A stretch of DNA of 41,006 bases. It comes from Pseudonocardia sp. (GTDB taxonomy: Bacteria; Actinomycetota; Actinomycetes; Mycobacteriales; Pseudonocardiaceae). Positions 31,843 to 39,256 of this stretch are shown here, piece after piece. The stretch is taken from NCBI GenBank assembly GCA_030451825.1, contig JAKDNL010000008.1, positions 1-41,006 of the forward strand. Direction: 5' to 3'. Position 1 is the first letter of the stretch. The number at the start of each line of letters is the position of its first letter. Below the pieces are notes generated by a model, which saw nothing but the letters and a program-made list of their open reading frames with translations, searched no databases and was not told the DNA's origin. The position numbers and the translations under genes were made by a program.

Positions 31843-32649
31843 TCAAGCACTGCTCTTCTCCACGGGTCGACGAAGAGCCGGAACGATGGCGCGCACAAGG
31901 TCGGCAACCTCGTCGGGCCCGTGCTTCGCGGCGCTGGTCAGCGCCGTGCCCACGACTGCTCCGTCCGCGACGGACTCGGCGAGCTCGGCGACCTCCTCCG
32001 AGCTGCGAATGCCGAAGCCCACGAGCACGTAGGCGTCGCGGCCGCCGAGCGCGGCGCGGACCTCAGCCAGCCGCTCCCGAGCCTTCTCGGGATTAAAGGG
32101 TCCGCCGGTTCTCAGGTCGGCGGACTGCAGGTAGACCATAGGCTGCTCCAGCGTCGTGCTCGCGAGCAGCGCCAAGTCCTCCTCGCGGTGCAGGAACAGC
32201 AGTTGTTCGAGGCCACGAGCCCGCGCAACAGCCGCGCTTTCGAGCTGCTCGGCGAAGGAGTCTTCCGGGGTCAGCAGCGCGTCGACGCCTGCCTCCACAC
32301 AGACGTCGTGGATTCGTGGGCGGCCGAGCATAGCGGCCGCGTGACCGTTGACCAGGGCGATCAGTGCGCCGTCGCCGTCGCCCCGGCCGAGCGCGGCCAA
32401 CCGCAGCGCGTCGGCAGCATCCTCCACCTCTCGGGCCGCGATTACAGCCGCCTCCTGCAGGAGTGGACCGTCCATGGCCAACGGCGGATTTGGCACGGCG
32501 ATCTCCATGGCGTCCGCGCCCGCTGCAAACGCGGCGCCCACGCACACCCGGCTCCCGTCTCGATCCGGCCATCCCGCCGGCAGGAAACCCACCAGGACAA
32601 GGCGACGATGTGCGCGTCCCTGACATAGCCGCTGAACCATCCGATTCAC
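31843..32649 (-). CDS. Divergent tryptophan synthase alpha-like protein (TrpA3)
   Basis: 268 residues. The family catalytic pair is kept (Glu in AMEIAVPNPPL, Asp in AMDGPLLQEA), and LVGFGIRSSEEVAELAES with DGAVVGTAL marks the last strands. The phosphate loop is altered (QSADLRTGGPF) and the YSN loop reads LVNGHAAAM, so the substrate probably differs from both TrpA1 and TrpA2. GTG at 32649 is preferred because AGGGGG lies five bases upstream; the ATG at 32640 is possible. It is the first gene of the minus-strand importer operon, with putative operator F close in front. Confidence 0.8.
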   Translation of the reverse strand: MNRMVQRLCQGRAHRRLVLVGFLPAGWPDRDGSRVCVGAAFAAGADAMEIAVPNPPLAMDGPLLQEAAVIAAREVEDAADALRLAALGRGDGDGALIALVNGHAAAMLGRPRIHDVCVEAGVDALLTPEDSFAEQLESAAVARARGLEQLLFLHREEDLALLASTTLEQPMVYLQSADLRTGGPFNPEKARERLAEVRAALGGRDAYVLVGFGIRSSEEVAELAESVADGAVVGTALTSAAKHGPDEVADLVRAIVPALRRPVEKSSA

Positions 32650-32661
32650 CCGCGCCCCCTA

Positions 32662-32678
32662 AGTGTTATAGAACTCTC
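32662..32678. promoter_or_regulatory. Putative GntR operator F, upstream of TrpA3
   Basis: GTTATAGAAC at 32665-32674, followed by TCTC, is identical in its core to the complement of site A. It begins 16 bases from the TrpA3 start on the minus strand, so the leader is very short. It fits GTTNTANAAC exactly. Confidence 0.6.
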
Positions 32679-32910
32679 CCATCTTGCGGCATCGACCGCT
32701 ACCCCGAATGCGCGCCGGCGGCCCCACGTCGGTCAACACCGTTCTTGGCCCGGTGGCTGTGACCTCCAGCGGTAGTCGGCGCGGTTCTGGTAGCGCTAAG
32801 TGTCGCCAATGACGAGGGTGCTGCGGGCGATTTCGACTACGTCGCTCCTGATCACGCTCAGGTCGTTGATCTTCATGATGCGTTCGACCTGGGCGAACAG
32901 GCGGTGGATG

Positions 32911-33165
32911 GAGGACGCCGAGCTGCTGGCCGAGCTCGCCGCCGACGAGTATCTGCGGGCGGTGCGACCCATGATCCACGACCTGCCCGACCCGAACTGG
33001 GTCACCCACCCGCAGGTGCACGCCAACTTCGAGCGGCTCCACGAGCTGGGGCTGCGGTTCGAGGCCCTCACCCGCACCGAGCACCTGCCCGCCCTCGATG
33101 CCGCGCTGGCGGCGGTCCCGGAGCTGCCGGCAGTGATCAACCACCTGTCCAAGCCCACCTACCGG
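32911..33165 (+). pseudogene. Amidohydrolase (metal-dependent TIM-barrel lactonase-like) fragment
   Basis: About 85 residues of an amidohydrolase_2 family protein: LAELAADEYLRAVRPMIHDL, DPNWVTHPQVHANFERLHEL and PALDAALAAVPELPAVINHL then SKPTY. Neither the N-terminal metal-binding histidines nor the C-terminus is present, and no normal start is linked to it. It ends exactly where homology to the oppositely oriented LysR gene begins, indicating a recombination junction near 33165. The 32680-32910 stretch in front shows nothing I recognise. Confidence 0.6.
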
Positions 33166-33888
33166 CCGGACGCCGACCCCCGCCGCCGCGGTTTCCAATT
33201 GCTCGTCAAAGCTGTGCACCGTTGGGCCATAGGGCGGAGACGTCCCGTCCGGCCCGGGGTCGAGCGACCACCAGCACCGCCACTCGTCCGGTACGCCGTC
33301 CGTGGTCACCCGAACCTCGTCGCGGATGTCGTAACAGGTCACGGAGCCACGCCCGGCGAGGGGATGGGCCGCCGACAGCATCACCATCCGCGGCTCGTGG
33401 GCCAACTCCACGGCGCGCAGACGATCGAGCTGGATCGGTCCGCGAACGATCCCGGCGTCCACCTCGCCGTTGAGGACCGACCGCAGCTGGTGGGCGTAGT
33501 CGAGGTGGACCAGCTCAACGGGATGGCCGGGGGCACGACGGTCAAAGGCAGCGACCAGGTGGGGAGTGAGCTCGCCTGCACCCATCGTGACGAACCCGAG
33601 CCGTAGCACACCGGTCTCGCGGCGCCGATGCCGTCCGACCGCCTCGACCAGCAGCCCGGCCGCACGCAGGACGGCGCGGGCGTGTTCGGCCACCTCGACG
33701 CCGATCTCGGTCGGGCGAGCACCGCGGGAGGTGCGGTCGAGCAGGCGAACCGCCATCTCGTCCTCCAGCTTGCGGATCTGTTCACTCAGGGCTGTCGTCG
33801 ACAGGTGGAGGCTGGCCGCGGCGCGTCCGAAGTGGCCGTATTCGACCACCGCCAGGAAATAGCGGAGGCGACGGGTATTCACATCCAT
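33160..33888 (-). pseudogene. LysR-family regulator, C-terminally truncated
   Basis: About 242 residues out of the usual 300. The N-terminal winged helix is intact (LRYFLAVVEYGHFGRAAASL, LHLSTTALSEQIRKLEDEMA, LLDRTSRGARPTEIG), followed by the effector domain (LRLGFVTMGAGELTPHLVAA). Homology stops at SFDEQLETAAAGVGVRPV; beyond this the frame runs antisense through the amidohydrolase fragment. The last 60 residues of the effector fold are lost, so it is probably not functional. It lies outside the BMC cluster and is more likely debris than the cluster's regulator. Confidence 0.7.
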
Positions 33889-33899
33889 GTGATCTCCGG

Positions 33900-34064
33900 C
33901 TACGGGGTGGGTTCGGGCTCCCAGTGTCGTTCACATGGCAGGAAAGCCACCCAGTCGGCACCGAGCAGGATGAGCGCGGCGGCGAAGCCGACGAGCAGCT
34001 GCGAGTACCGGGGGTCGACGTAGTACTCGCCGAAGATCGGGCGGATACGGCTGAGTAGCCTCCT
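33900..34064 (-). pseudogene. C-terminal fragment of an unidentified membrane protein
   Basis: The frame ending at 33900 reads FGEYYVDPRYSQLLVGFAAA then LILLGADWVAFLPCERHWEP, one hydrophobic segment followed by a short tail. No start is available and the upstream part is replaced by the Tn3 transposase fragment on the other strand. I do not recognise the family. Confidence 0.35.
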
Positions 34065-34073
34065 GAGCTGCGG

Positions 34074-34700
34074 ATGGTGGTCGCGCGGGGGAGGTCGCGG
34101 TTGGCGGCGCAAGTGTTTGCGGACGAGGAGCTGGAGCGGCTGCGGGGGTTCCCGGAGATCGGCCGGGAGGAGTTGTTCCGGTTCTTCACGCTGGCGCCGG
34201 CGGATGTCGCGTTCGTCGACCCGGGCCGGGGCCGCGGACCGGCGGACCGGTTGGGTCTGTCGGTGGCGTTGTGCACGCTGCCGTGGCTGGGGTTCGTGCC
34301 CGACGACGTCGCCGCCGCGCCGCCGGTGGCGGTGGCCCGGCTGGCTGCCCAGATCGGAGTCGATCCGGGCGTGCTGCGGCACTACGGCCGGCGGGCAAAG
34401 ACCCGCACTGAGCATCTACGCCTGGTGGCGCAGTACCGCGGCTGGCGGGTGCCGACGTCGCTGGAGTTCAAGGAGTTCGACGAGTTCCTGTTGGCGCGGG
34501 CGATGGAGCACGACTCGCCGACGTTGTTGTTCCGGCTGGCCTGTGAGTACTTGATCTCGGTGCAGGTGATCCGGCCGGGCCCGGTGACCGTGCTGGAGCG
34601 GGTCGCGTACGCCCGCGCAGAGGCCCAGCGCGAGACCTACGACCGGCTCGCGCACGAGTTCACGCAGCAGCGCTGTGCCGGGCTCGACGGGCTGCTGGTC
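34074..34700 (+). pseudogene. Tn3-family transposase, N-terminal fragment (DUF4158 region)
   Basis: About 208 residues matching the N-terminal DNA-binding region of actinobacterial Tn3-family transposases: FADEELERLRGFPEIGREEL, RFFTLAPADVAFVDPGRGRG, LCTLPWLGFVPDDV, DEFLLARAMEHDSPTLLFRL and ACEYLISVQVIRPGPVTVLE. The full protein is about 1,000 residues; the DDE catalytic domain is gone, and homology ends near 34700 where the DUF2786 gene begins on the other strand. No resolvase or terminal repeat was found. It marks an old transposition at the right edge of the cluster. Confidence 0.8.
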
Positions 34701-34713
34701 GGCTCACGGCGGA

Positions 34714-36138
34714 TCAGCCGGCTACGGACGACGCGCCCAGCCGGTCGCGGTCAAGCCCGAGATGCGCGGAGTCGGCAGCCACTCGACCGGCCCGCCACCC
34801 GGCCCCGTCGTTGATCGAGAACGATCGCTGCACGACGTCCGGGAAGATAGCGGCGAAGGTGTCCTCGACGGCCGAGGCTCGGTCGGCCAGCACGGGCAGC
34901 AGTCGCGGGTCGTCGATCTCGTGTGATGCCGCGTAGGCGGCCTCGCGTAGGCGTTCGCCGATCCGGGCGGCGTAGGCGATCAGGAACGACTGCCGGAACG
35001 ACTTGGACCGTGCGCGGCCCCCGGCCGTGGTCGCACGGCCCTCGGTCAGCATCGCCCGGTTGGCCTGCACCAGCAACGAGGTCACCAGCAGCTCGACCAC
35101 CTCGAGGTCGGTGTCGTGGCCGACCACGGTCACGAACCCCAGGTCCTCGTAGCTGATCGCCTTGCACCGGTTCGCGTCGGCGACCGCGCTGACCAGCAGG
35201 GACTTGGCCCGCACGTAGGGGCTGTCGAGCCACAGTCGTACCGCAGTTGCGGTCTGGGCCGGCGACTCGTCCGCGTCGACGACCGCCTGGGCGAGGGCGT
35301 GACGGTTCATCAGCTGCTGGGCCTTCGCTGAGAGCGCCTCGGCCTCGTCGCTGAAGGCGGTGGACTCGGCCTTGGCCAGCAGGCCACGCACCCGGGCCAG
35401 CACCTTGGGGCCGACACTCGAGCGACCGTCGAGTTGCGCGGCCGCGCGGGTCGCTTCCCGGCTGCCTGGTGGCGCCACGATCGGGGGCAGCGCGGGCATC
35501 CGGTGCAACACGGCGAGCAGCCCGATCGCCTCGGTCACCGTGTCGGCGCGGGCCAGACCGTGGCGTTCGGCCCAACTGGTCACCGCGGGCCCGCCCGTAC
35601 ACCGTCTCGCGGCGGTGCCCGCGCGCTCGAGCGACTCGCGCCACCGCGGGTGCAACGACGTGGAGCCGTACTGGCTCACCTGCGCGGCGACGATGTCAGT
35701 CAGCAGATCCTGTGACCGTGCAGTGACCGTGCGCCGGGCGTGCTCGACCAGGTCGAGCGGCAGCCAGCCGTGCGCCCAGAGCGCCTCGACGGCGCGGCGC
35801 ATCGCGAGTTCGATCCCGCGGTCAACACGGCCGGGCTGCGCCGAGGCTGCCCGCAGCCGCGACACGCAGGCGGTCAACGCCTCCCCGTCGCCGTGGGCGT
35901 AGCTGCACGCGGCGGCTGCGACGCAGTCCGCGACCACCTCGGCCGTCAGCGGCGGCGGCCCCGGCGCCTCGCCGAAGAGGCTGCCACCGGACAGGCCACC
36001 GCTGCCGAACGGGCCACCACCGTTGTCGAACGGGCTGCCGGGGTCGAACGGGCTGCCGCCGGGAGGAGACGTCGGGCCCTTCGCGCGACCACGGGCTCGC
36101 TTCTTCGCCGCCCGCCGTTCGCGGTTCTTGATACCCAT
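34714..36138 (-). CDS. DUF2786 domain-containing protein
   Basis: 474 residues from MGIKNRERRAAKKRARGR, a basic N-terminus followed by a Gly/Pro/Ser/Phe-rich low-complexity stretch (about residues 28-60, with repeats of SPFD and GGPFG). The DUF2786 helix pair is seen at about 245-285 (VLARVRGLLAKAESTAFSDE, AEALSAKAQQLMNRHAL), and a second helical domain follows (SKSFRQSFLIAYAARIGERL). Genes of this family occur on actinobacterial plasmids and phages; their role is unknown. The start at 36138 is chosen because the longer frame upstream has no plausible ribosome site. The 3' end borders the Tn3 fragment. Confidence 0.75.
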   Translation of the reverse strand: MGIKNRERRAAKKRARGRAKGPTSPPGGSPFDPGSPFDNGGGPFGSGGLSGGSLFGEAPGPPPLTAEVVADCVAAAACSYAHGDGEALTACVSRLRAASAQPGRVDRGIELAMRRAVEALWAHGWLPLDLVEHARRTVTARSQDLLTDIVAAQVSQYGSTSLHPRWRESLERAGTAARRCTGGPAVTSWAERHGLARADTVTEAIGLLAVLHRMPALPPIVAPPGSREATRAAAQLDGRSSVGPKVLARVRGLLAKAESTAFSDEAEALSAKAQQLMNRHALAQAVVDADESPAQTATAVRLWLDSPYVRAKSLLVSAVADANRCKAISYEDLGFVTVVGHDTDLEVVELLVTSLLVQANRAMLTEGRATTAGGRARSKSFRQSFLIAYAARIGERLREAAYAASHEIDDPRLLPVLADRASAVEDTFAAIFPDVVQRSFSINDGAGWRAGRVAADSAHLGLDRDRLGASSVAG

Positions 36139-36693
36139 CGACCACACCCCTGGATCTGAACGTCGCGCTGCCGCGGCCAGTGTGGCCCAACGATCCGACA
36201 GGTCCCCGGCACACCTACTCGGCGTGTCGCGAAGGGGGTGGTGTGGCAGGCCAGCCACCTGGCGGTTCACGCCGACGTTTTCGACGCGCCGCTACCAGGG
36301 GTGGCCGTAGCATCGAAGAATTTCCGGCGGATATGCGCTGAGCAGCAGCGATGCGTCATGTCGACGGTCAGCGCGTCGACATGCGGGTGACGAGTTCCTC
36401 GGCGCTGGGTGTCCAGGTGGGGCGGTGGGCGTCGATGTCGTCGAGGCGCCGGTGGGTGCCCTCCTTGGAGGGCTTGAGGTAGCGCTGGAGCGCTGCCATC
36501 AAGGAAGAGGCAGCGCAGGTACTCGTCGAGCAGATCGCCGAGGAGATGACCGCGGAGATCTTCCGCCTGCGGTAGCGATGCCACGCCCGGCGCAGCAGCG
36601 GGCCCCCGCCATTCACTAGATCGGGTCAGCGCACCGATCAACTCCCGGCGTGTCGACCCTTGTCGTTTCAGAAAATGGGCCAGGATGGTCGCC
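36139..36693. other. Non-coding or degenerate stretch
   Basis: No convincing gene in about 555 bases. A minus-strand frame ending near 36366 (ALQRYLKPSKEGTHRRLDDI) and a short plus-strand frame ending at 36576 (EEAAQVLVEQIAEEMTAEIF) look like remnants of coding sequence, but neither has a good start or a family I recognise. The left part should hold the promoter of the DUF2786 gene. Confidence 0.4.
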
Positions 36694-36936
36694 ATGGCCA
36701 AGCGGACAGCCGCACACGGAGTTGGGCGGCCCTCGAAGGGCCCCCGCGACGTCATCGTGACCAGGGTGCCCACCGGCGACAGCGCCGAACTGCGCGAGCT
36801 CGCCGAAGGACGCGACTGGTCGTTCTCCGAGACCGCCGCCGCGCTGATCCGGATTGGCCTCGCCCACCGCGAGGAGCTGCCAGCCGGCAGCCAGGCCGAA
36901 ACCCAGGAGGCGCTGCCGCTGATCAAGGCCTCATAA
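36694..36936 (+). CDS. Small plasmid-type DNA-binding-like protein
   Basis: 80 residues, basic N-terminus (MAKRTAAHGVGRPSKGPRDV) followed by a short strand VTRVP and two helices (SAELRELAEGRDWSFSETAA, ALIRIGLAHREEL). This strand-helix-helix order suits a ribbon-helix-helix regulator, but I do not recognise a named family. ATG at 36694 has AGGA eight bases upstream; the ATG at 36685 lies in that ribosome site. A strong terminator follows directly, so it is a single-gene unit, possibly a copy-number or replication repressor for the gene downstream. Confidence 0.6.
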   Translation: MAKRTAAHGVGRPSKGPRDVIVTRVPTGDSAELRELAEGRDWSFSETAAALIRIGLAHREELPAGSQAETQEALPLIKAS

Positions 36937-36983
36937 CAAGAACGAGGCGACCCCTGGCCGGGGGCCGCCCCGCTTCGTTCTTG
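36937..36983 (+). terminator. Hairpin terminator after the small DNA-binding-like gene
   Basis: CAAGAACGA (36937-36945) pairs with TCGTTCTTG (36975-36983), with inner GC pairs around CCCCTGGCCGGGGG. It starts one base after the TAA. There is no long T run, as is usual in GC-rich actinobacteria. Confidence 0.75.
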
Positions 36984-37071
36984 CGTCACTCGAACCAGCA
37001 CCCGAGCTGACGCCGGTGCCTCGGCGAACCGAGGCGAATTCCCCAACCTGTCGAGAAGGGGCGCTTTCGCG
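36944..37071 (+). repeat. Imperfect direct repeat, copy 1 (terminator plus leader)
   Basis: About 128 bases that recur at 38807-38933. The first part is the terminator hairpin core, the middle is moderately diverged (both copies share GACGCCGGTGCC and CGGCGAACCG), and the last 33 bases (37039-37071) are identical. In this copy the identical part holds CCCCAACC...GAAGGGG, a possible small hairpin over the ribosome site of the replication-like gene, whose GTG is at its end. Confidence 0.8.
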
Positions 37072-38477
37072 TGTCCAGGCTACAGCCTGGGCCGGATGAG
37101 GCGCGAGCACGACACGGGGCGATCTTCGCCAGCCCGGACACGGGCACAGCCCCGCAGTCGGGGGTGGGCTGGTGCCTGCCCTGCTACGAGCATGGTGCGT
37201 TCACGCTCGAATCCGGCCCCAACACCTCCACCTGCGTCATCCACGGCGAGCTGCTCGCCGGCGAGGCACCGTCCCCGGACGCCTTCGGCCGGCGAGCGCC
37301 CACACAGCGCCGACGCACGCCCCGCGGAGCCGCCTTCCGCGGCGAATCCGGGCCCTCGAGCGGTCCAGGCCGCGCACCCCGGCCCCGTGCGCGTGCCCGG
37401 GCGTTGGCGCGCGGCCGCGCCCGCGCGCGCCGCCGTGTGTGCGACGGCGACTTCGGACCACACCCGGGATGGCGACAGTTCATCGAACCCACCCACCGCG
37501 TCCTGACAGCGCAGCCAGAAGCCCTGCGCTACCTGGAACGACGCGTCGACGACGAGGAATGGCGCTCGGACAAGCGCCGCAGCTGGTCGCTGATCCTGCG
37601 CCAGCTGGTCCTGCACATGGACTGGGAGACCGGCCTAATCACCGGGCTCACCGCCGAGCGGCTCGGTGACGCAGGCCGCCGCGCCACGCGCACGGTGTCC
37701 CGGGTTCTGGCCTGGGCGCGCGAGGCCGGAGTCCTGGTGGTGGTCGAGTGCGGCGCATCGGCCGAGTTCCTCGGAACCGAGACTGGTCGCACCCCCACCT
37801 ACGCGCTGGTCACCACCGAAACCGACCCCGCGGCAACCCGACCTTCGACGCCTGTGGATGAAAGTGGCGACCTCCCCAAATCTCTCGTTGGCATTAAGCC
37901 CTTGCAGGGCGACACACGGCCCGCAACCCCAGAAACCCGATCCTGGCCAGCCTTCGCCGTCCCCGACAGTCCTTCCACCAGAAACTCAGCAACCCTCACC
38001 TTGCTCAAACGACTCGGCCTAGGAGGCCGAAGGAATGGCAAGATCGCGATCTGGCGGGTCCGGGCCCTGTTGAAGCCCTGGTGGGACGAAGGGGCGTGCA
38101 TCGCCGCGCTCTTGCACGCCGCCGAGTTCCACCCGGACCGGCCGGGGGTCTCCCGCGGCGACGTGGCCCGCGGCGCCAGCGACCCGATCGGGGTCCTTGG
38201 ATCTCGGCTCCGCCCGTGGCGCGGCCGGCTCGACCGGCTTCCCGCGCACGTCACCGGTCACCGGATGCAGATAACCTCTCCCCCGCCGCCGATCGACCCG
38301 CGCGCAGAGCGAGCGGTTCCGGCCGTTCGCGCGGACGCCCAGGCGGCTCTGCAGGGGCACCTGGCCGAGCTCAGAGAGCGCCGGCAGCTGCGAGCCGCGC
38401 GCTCGGGTGAGTTCGGAGTCGGCCTGCCCGTGCCGGTACGGACAGGAGCCCCCGGCGCTCGCTCGAGGCGACGGTGA
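37071..38477 (+). CDS. Plasmid replication-initiation-like protein (winged-helix)
   Basis: 468 residues from GTG at 37071, behind GAGAAGGGG. Residues 25-60 contain a cysteine pattern (WCLPCYEHG...CVIHG). Residues 95-122 are an Arg/Ala-rich low-complexity stretch. Residues about 150-240 form a helical/winged-helix domain (SWSLILRQLVLHMDWETGLI, TAERLGDAGRRATRTVSRVL, AWAREAGVLVVVE) as found in replication or transcription proteins of actinobacterial plasmids. A second helical part follows (ATLTLLKRLGLGGRRNGKIA). The position between a small regulator and parAB supports a replication role, but I see no catalytic nicking motif. Confidence in function is modest. Confidence 0.6.
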   Translation: MSRLQPGPDEARARHGAIFASPDTGTAPQSGVGWCLPCYEHGAFTLESGPNTSTCVIHGELLAGEAPSPDAFGRRAPTQRRRTPRGAAFRGESGPSSGPGRAPRPRARARALARGRARARRRVCDGDFGPHPGWRQFIEPTHRVLTAQPEALRYLERRVDDEEWRSDKRRSWSLILRQLVLHMDWETGLITGLTAERLGDAGRRATRTVSRVLAWAREAGVLVVVECGASAEFLGTETGRTPTYALVTTETDPAATRPSTPVDESGDLPKSLVGIKPLQGDTRPATPETRSWPAFAVPDSPSTRNSATLTLLKRLGLGGRRNGKIAIWRVRALLKPWWDEGACIAALLHAAEFHPDRPGVSRGDVARGASDPIGVLGSRLRPWRGRLDRLPAHVTGHRMQITSPPPPIDPRAERAVPAVRADAQAALQGHLAELRERRQLRAARSGEFGVGLPVPVRTGAPGARSRRR

Positions 38478-38805
38478 AGACGCCGAGGGCTGCGGGAGTG
38501 GGCGTAGGTAGTAGCGCCGGCCAGCCGGGCGCGACGACCCGCCCCACACGGGGGCCTGCGGAGACTCCTGAACAAGACACGGATGAACAGGCCAGGTGTC
38601 ATGCGGCAGTGGTGGTGGTGGCCCCGGGGAGGAACCTTCCTTCCCTGCGCCGGGAGCTGCGCTCGATCTGCCGCCCGGCCCGTAGACACCCCGCTGCGCG
38701 ACCTGGACGTCGGACGGCCGCCTACGAACAACTGTTCGGACGAGCGTGTGTTGCTACCGATGGGACGGCGATCGGCTGACTCCGGGCGAGGGCCGGGACA
38801 GGGAG

Positions 38806-38835
38806 CGAGGCGGCCCCTGGCCGGGGGCCGCCTCG
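38806..38835 (+). terminator. Perfect 12-bp GC hairpin, probable terminator
   Basis: CGAGGCGGCCCC (38806-38817) is the exact reverse complement of GGGGCCGCCTCG (38824-38835) with a six-base loop. It sits about 330 bases after the replication-like gene and begins copy 2 of the long repeat. Confidence 0.65.
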
Positions 38836-38933
38836 TCTGGACCTCACGTCGCCCGGTCCAGCAACCGGATCGACGCCGGTGCCCCGGCGAACCGGAGCGG
38901 TTCCCCAACCTGTCGAGAAGGGGCGCTTTCGCG
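38807..38933 (+). repeat. Imperfect direct repeat, copy 2
   Basis: Second copy of the 36944-37071 sequence; its last 33 bases (38901-38933) are identical to copy 1. Here the leader is followed by no clear gene: the frame after it (SQVYNGSACRHDIECGD) has no recognised homology, and parA starts 324 bases later. It may be a duplicated control element or the leader of a lost gene. Confidence 0.8.
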
Positions 38934-39075
38934 AGCCAAGTGTACAACGGCTCGGCCTGCCGACACGACATCGAGTGCGGCGACACGCACAAACCAGAGC
39001 AAGGGGGCGCTACCCCGCTACCCTCGGCCCACCCCCCACGGACTCAGGCGTGGGATCAGTGGGTGAGCCAGCCCA

Positions 39076-39096
39076 GGTGGAAACGGCGTTTCCACC
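39076..39096. repeat. parS-like palindrome 1 (upstream of parA)
   Basis: The 17-base palindrome TGGAAACGGCGTTTCCA lies at 39078-39094, extended by one or two bases of symmetry on each side. The same palindrome recurs inside parA and parB, so it is the probable ParB binding site of this partition system. This copy is about 160 bases before parA and could also serve in autoregulation. Confidence 0.7.
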
Positions 39097-39256
39097 CTGG
39101 GCCTCCAGGTCGGCCGCCGGGCCCCGCAGGTCGCGCCCGATCGGCACCTCGCACCGGTGCGGAGCGCCTCCCCCGGCAGTACGGCGGGCTCTGGCAGGAT
39201 GCACGTCGATCCGAAGTACCACCCGCCGGGTGGGAAGCAGACGGAGGGAGTTCTCC

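Larger units (their letters stand above)
38478..39256. other. Intergenic region between replication-like gene and parA
   Basis: About 780 bases with no convincing gene. It contains a perfect hairpin (38806-38835), the second copy of the long repeat, and a partition-like palindrome (39076-39096). The stretch 38480-38800 shows nothing I recognise. The region is a reasonable place for a replication origin or control RNA, but no iterons or AT-rich box were seen. Confidence 0.45.

Noticed and set aside
32659-33888. A 409-residue LysR regulator as the cluster's activator
   Set aside because: Homology ends near residue 240; the remainder is antisense to an amidohydrolase fragment, so the long frame is an accidental fusion.
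36267-37046. Minus-strand open frame of 259 codons over the small plasmid-type gene
   Set aside because: It crosses a hairpin terminator and the repeat leader, has no motif, and its translation is low in information; the opposite-strand 80-residue gene has a proper ribosome site.
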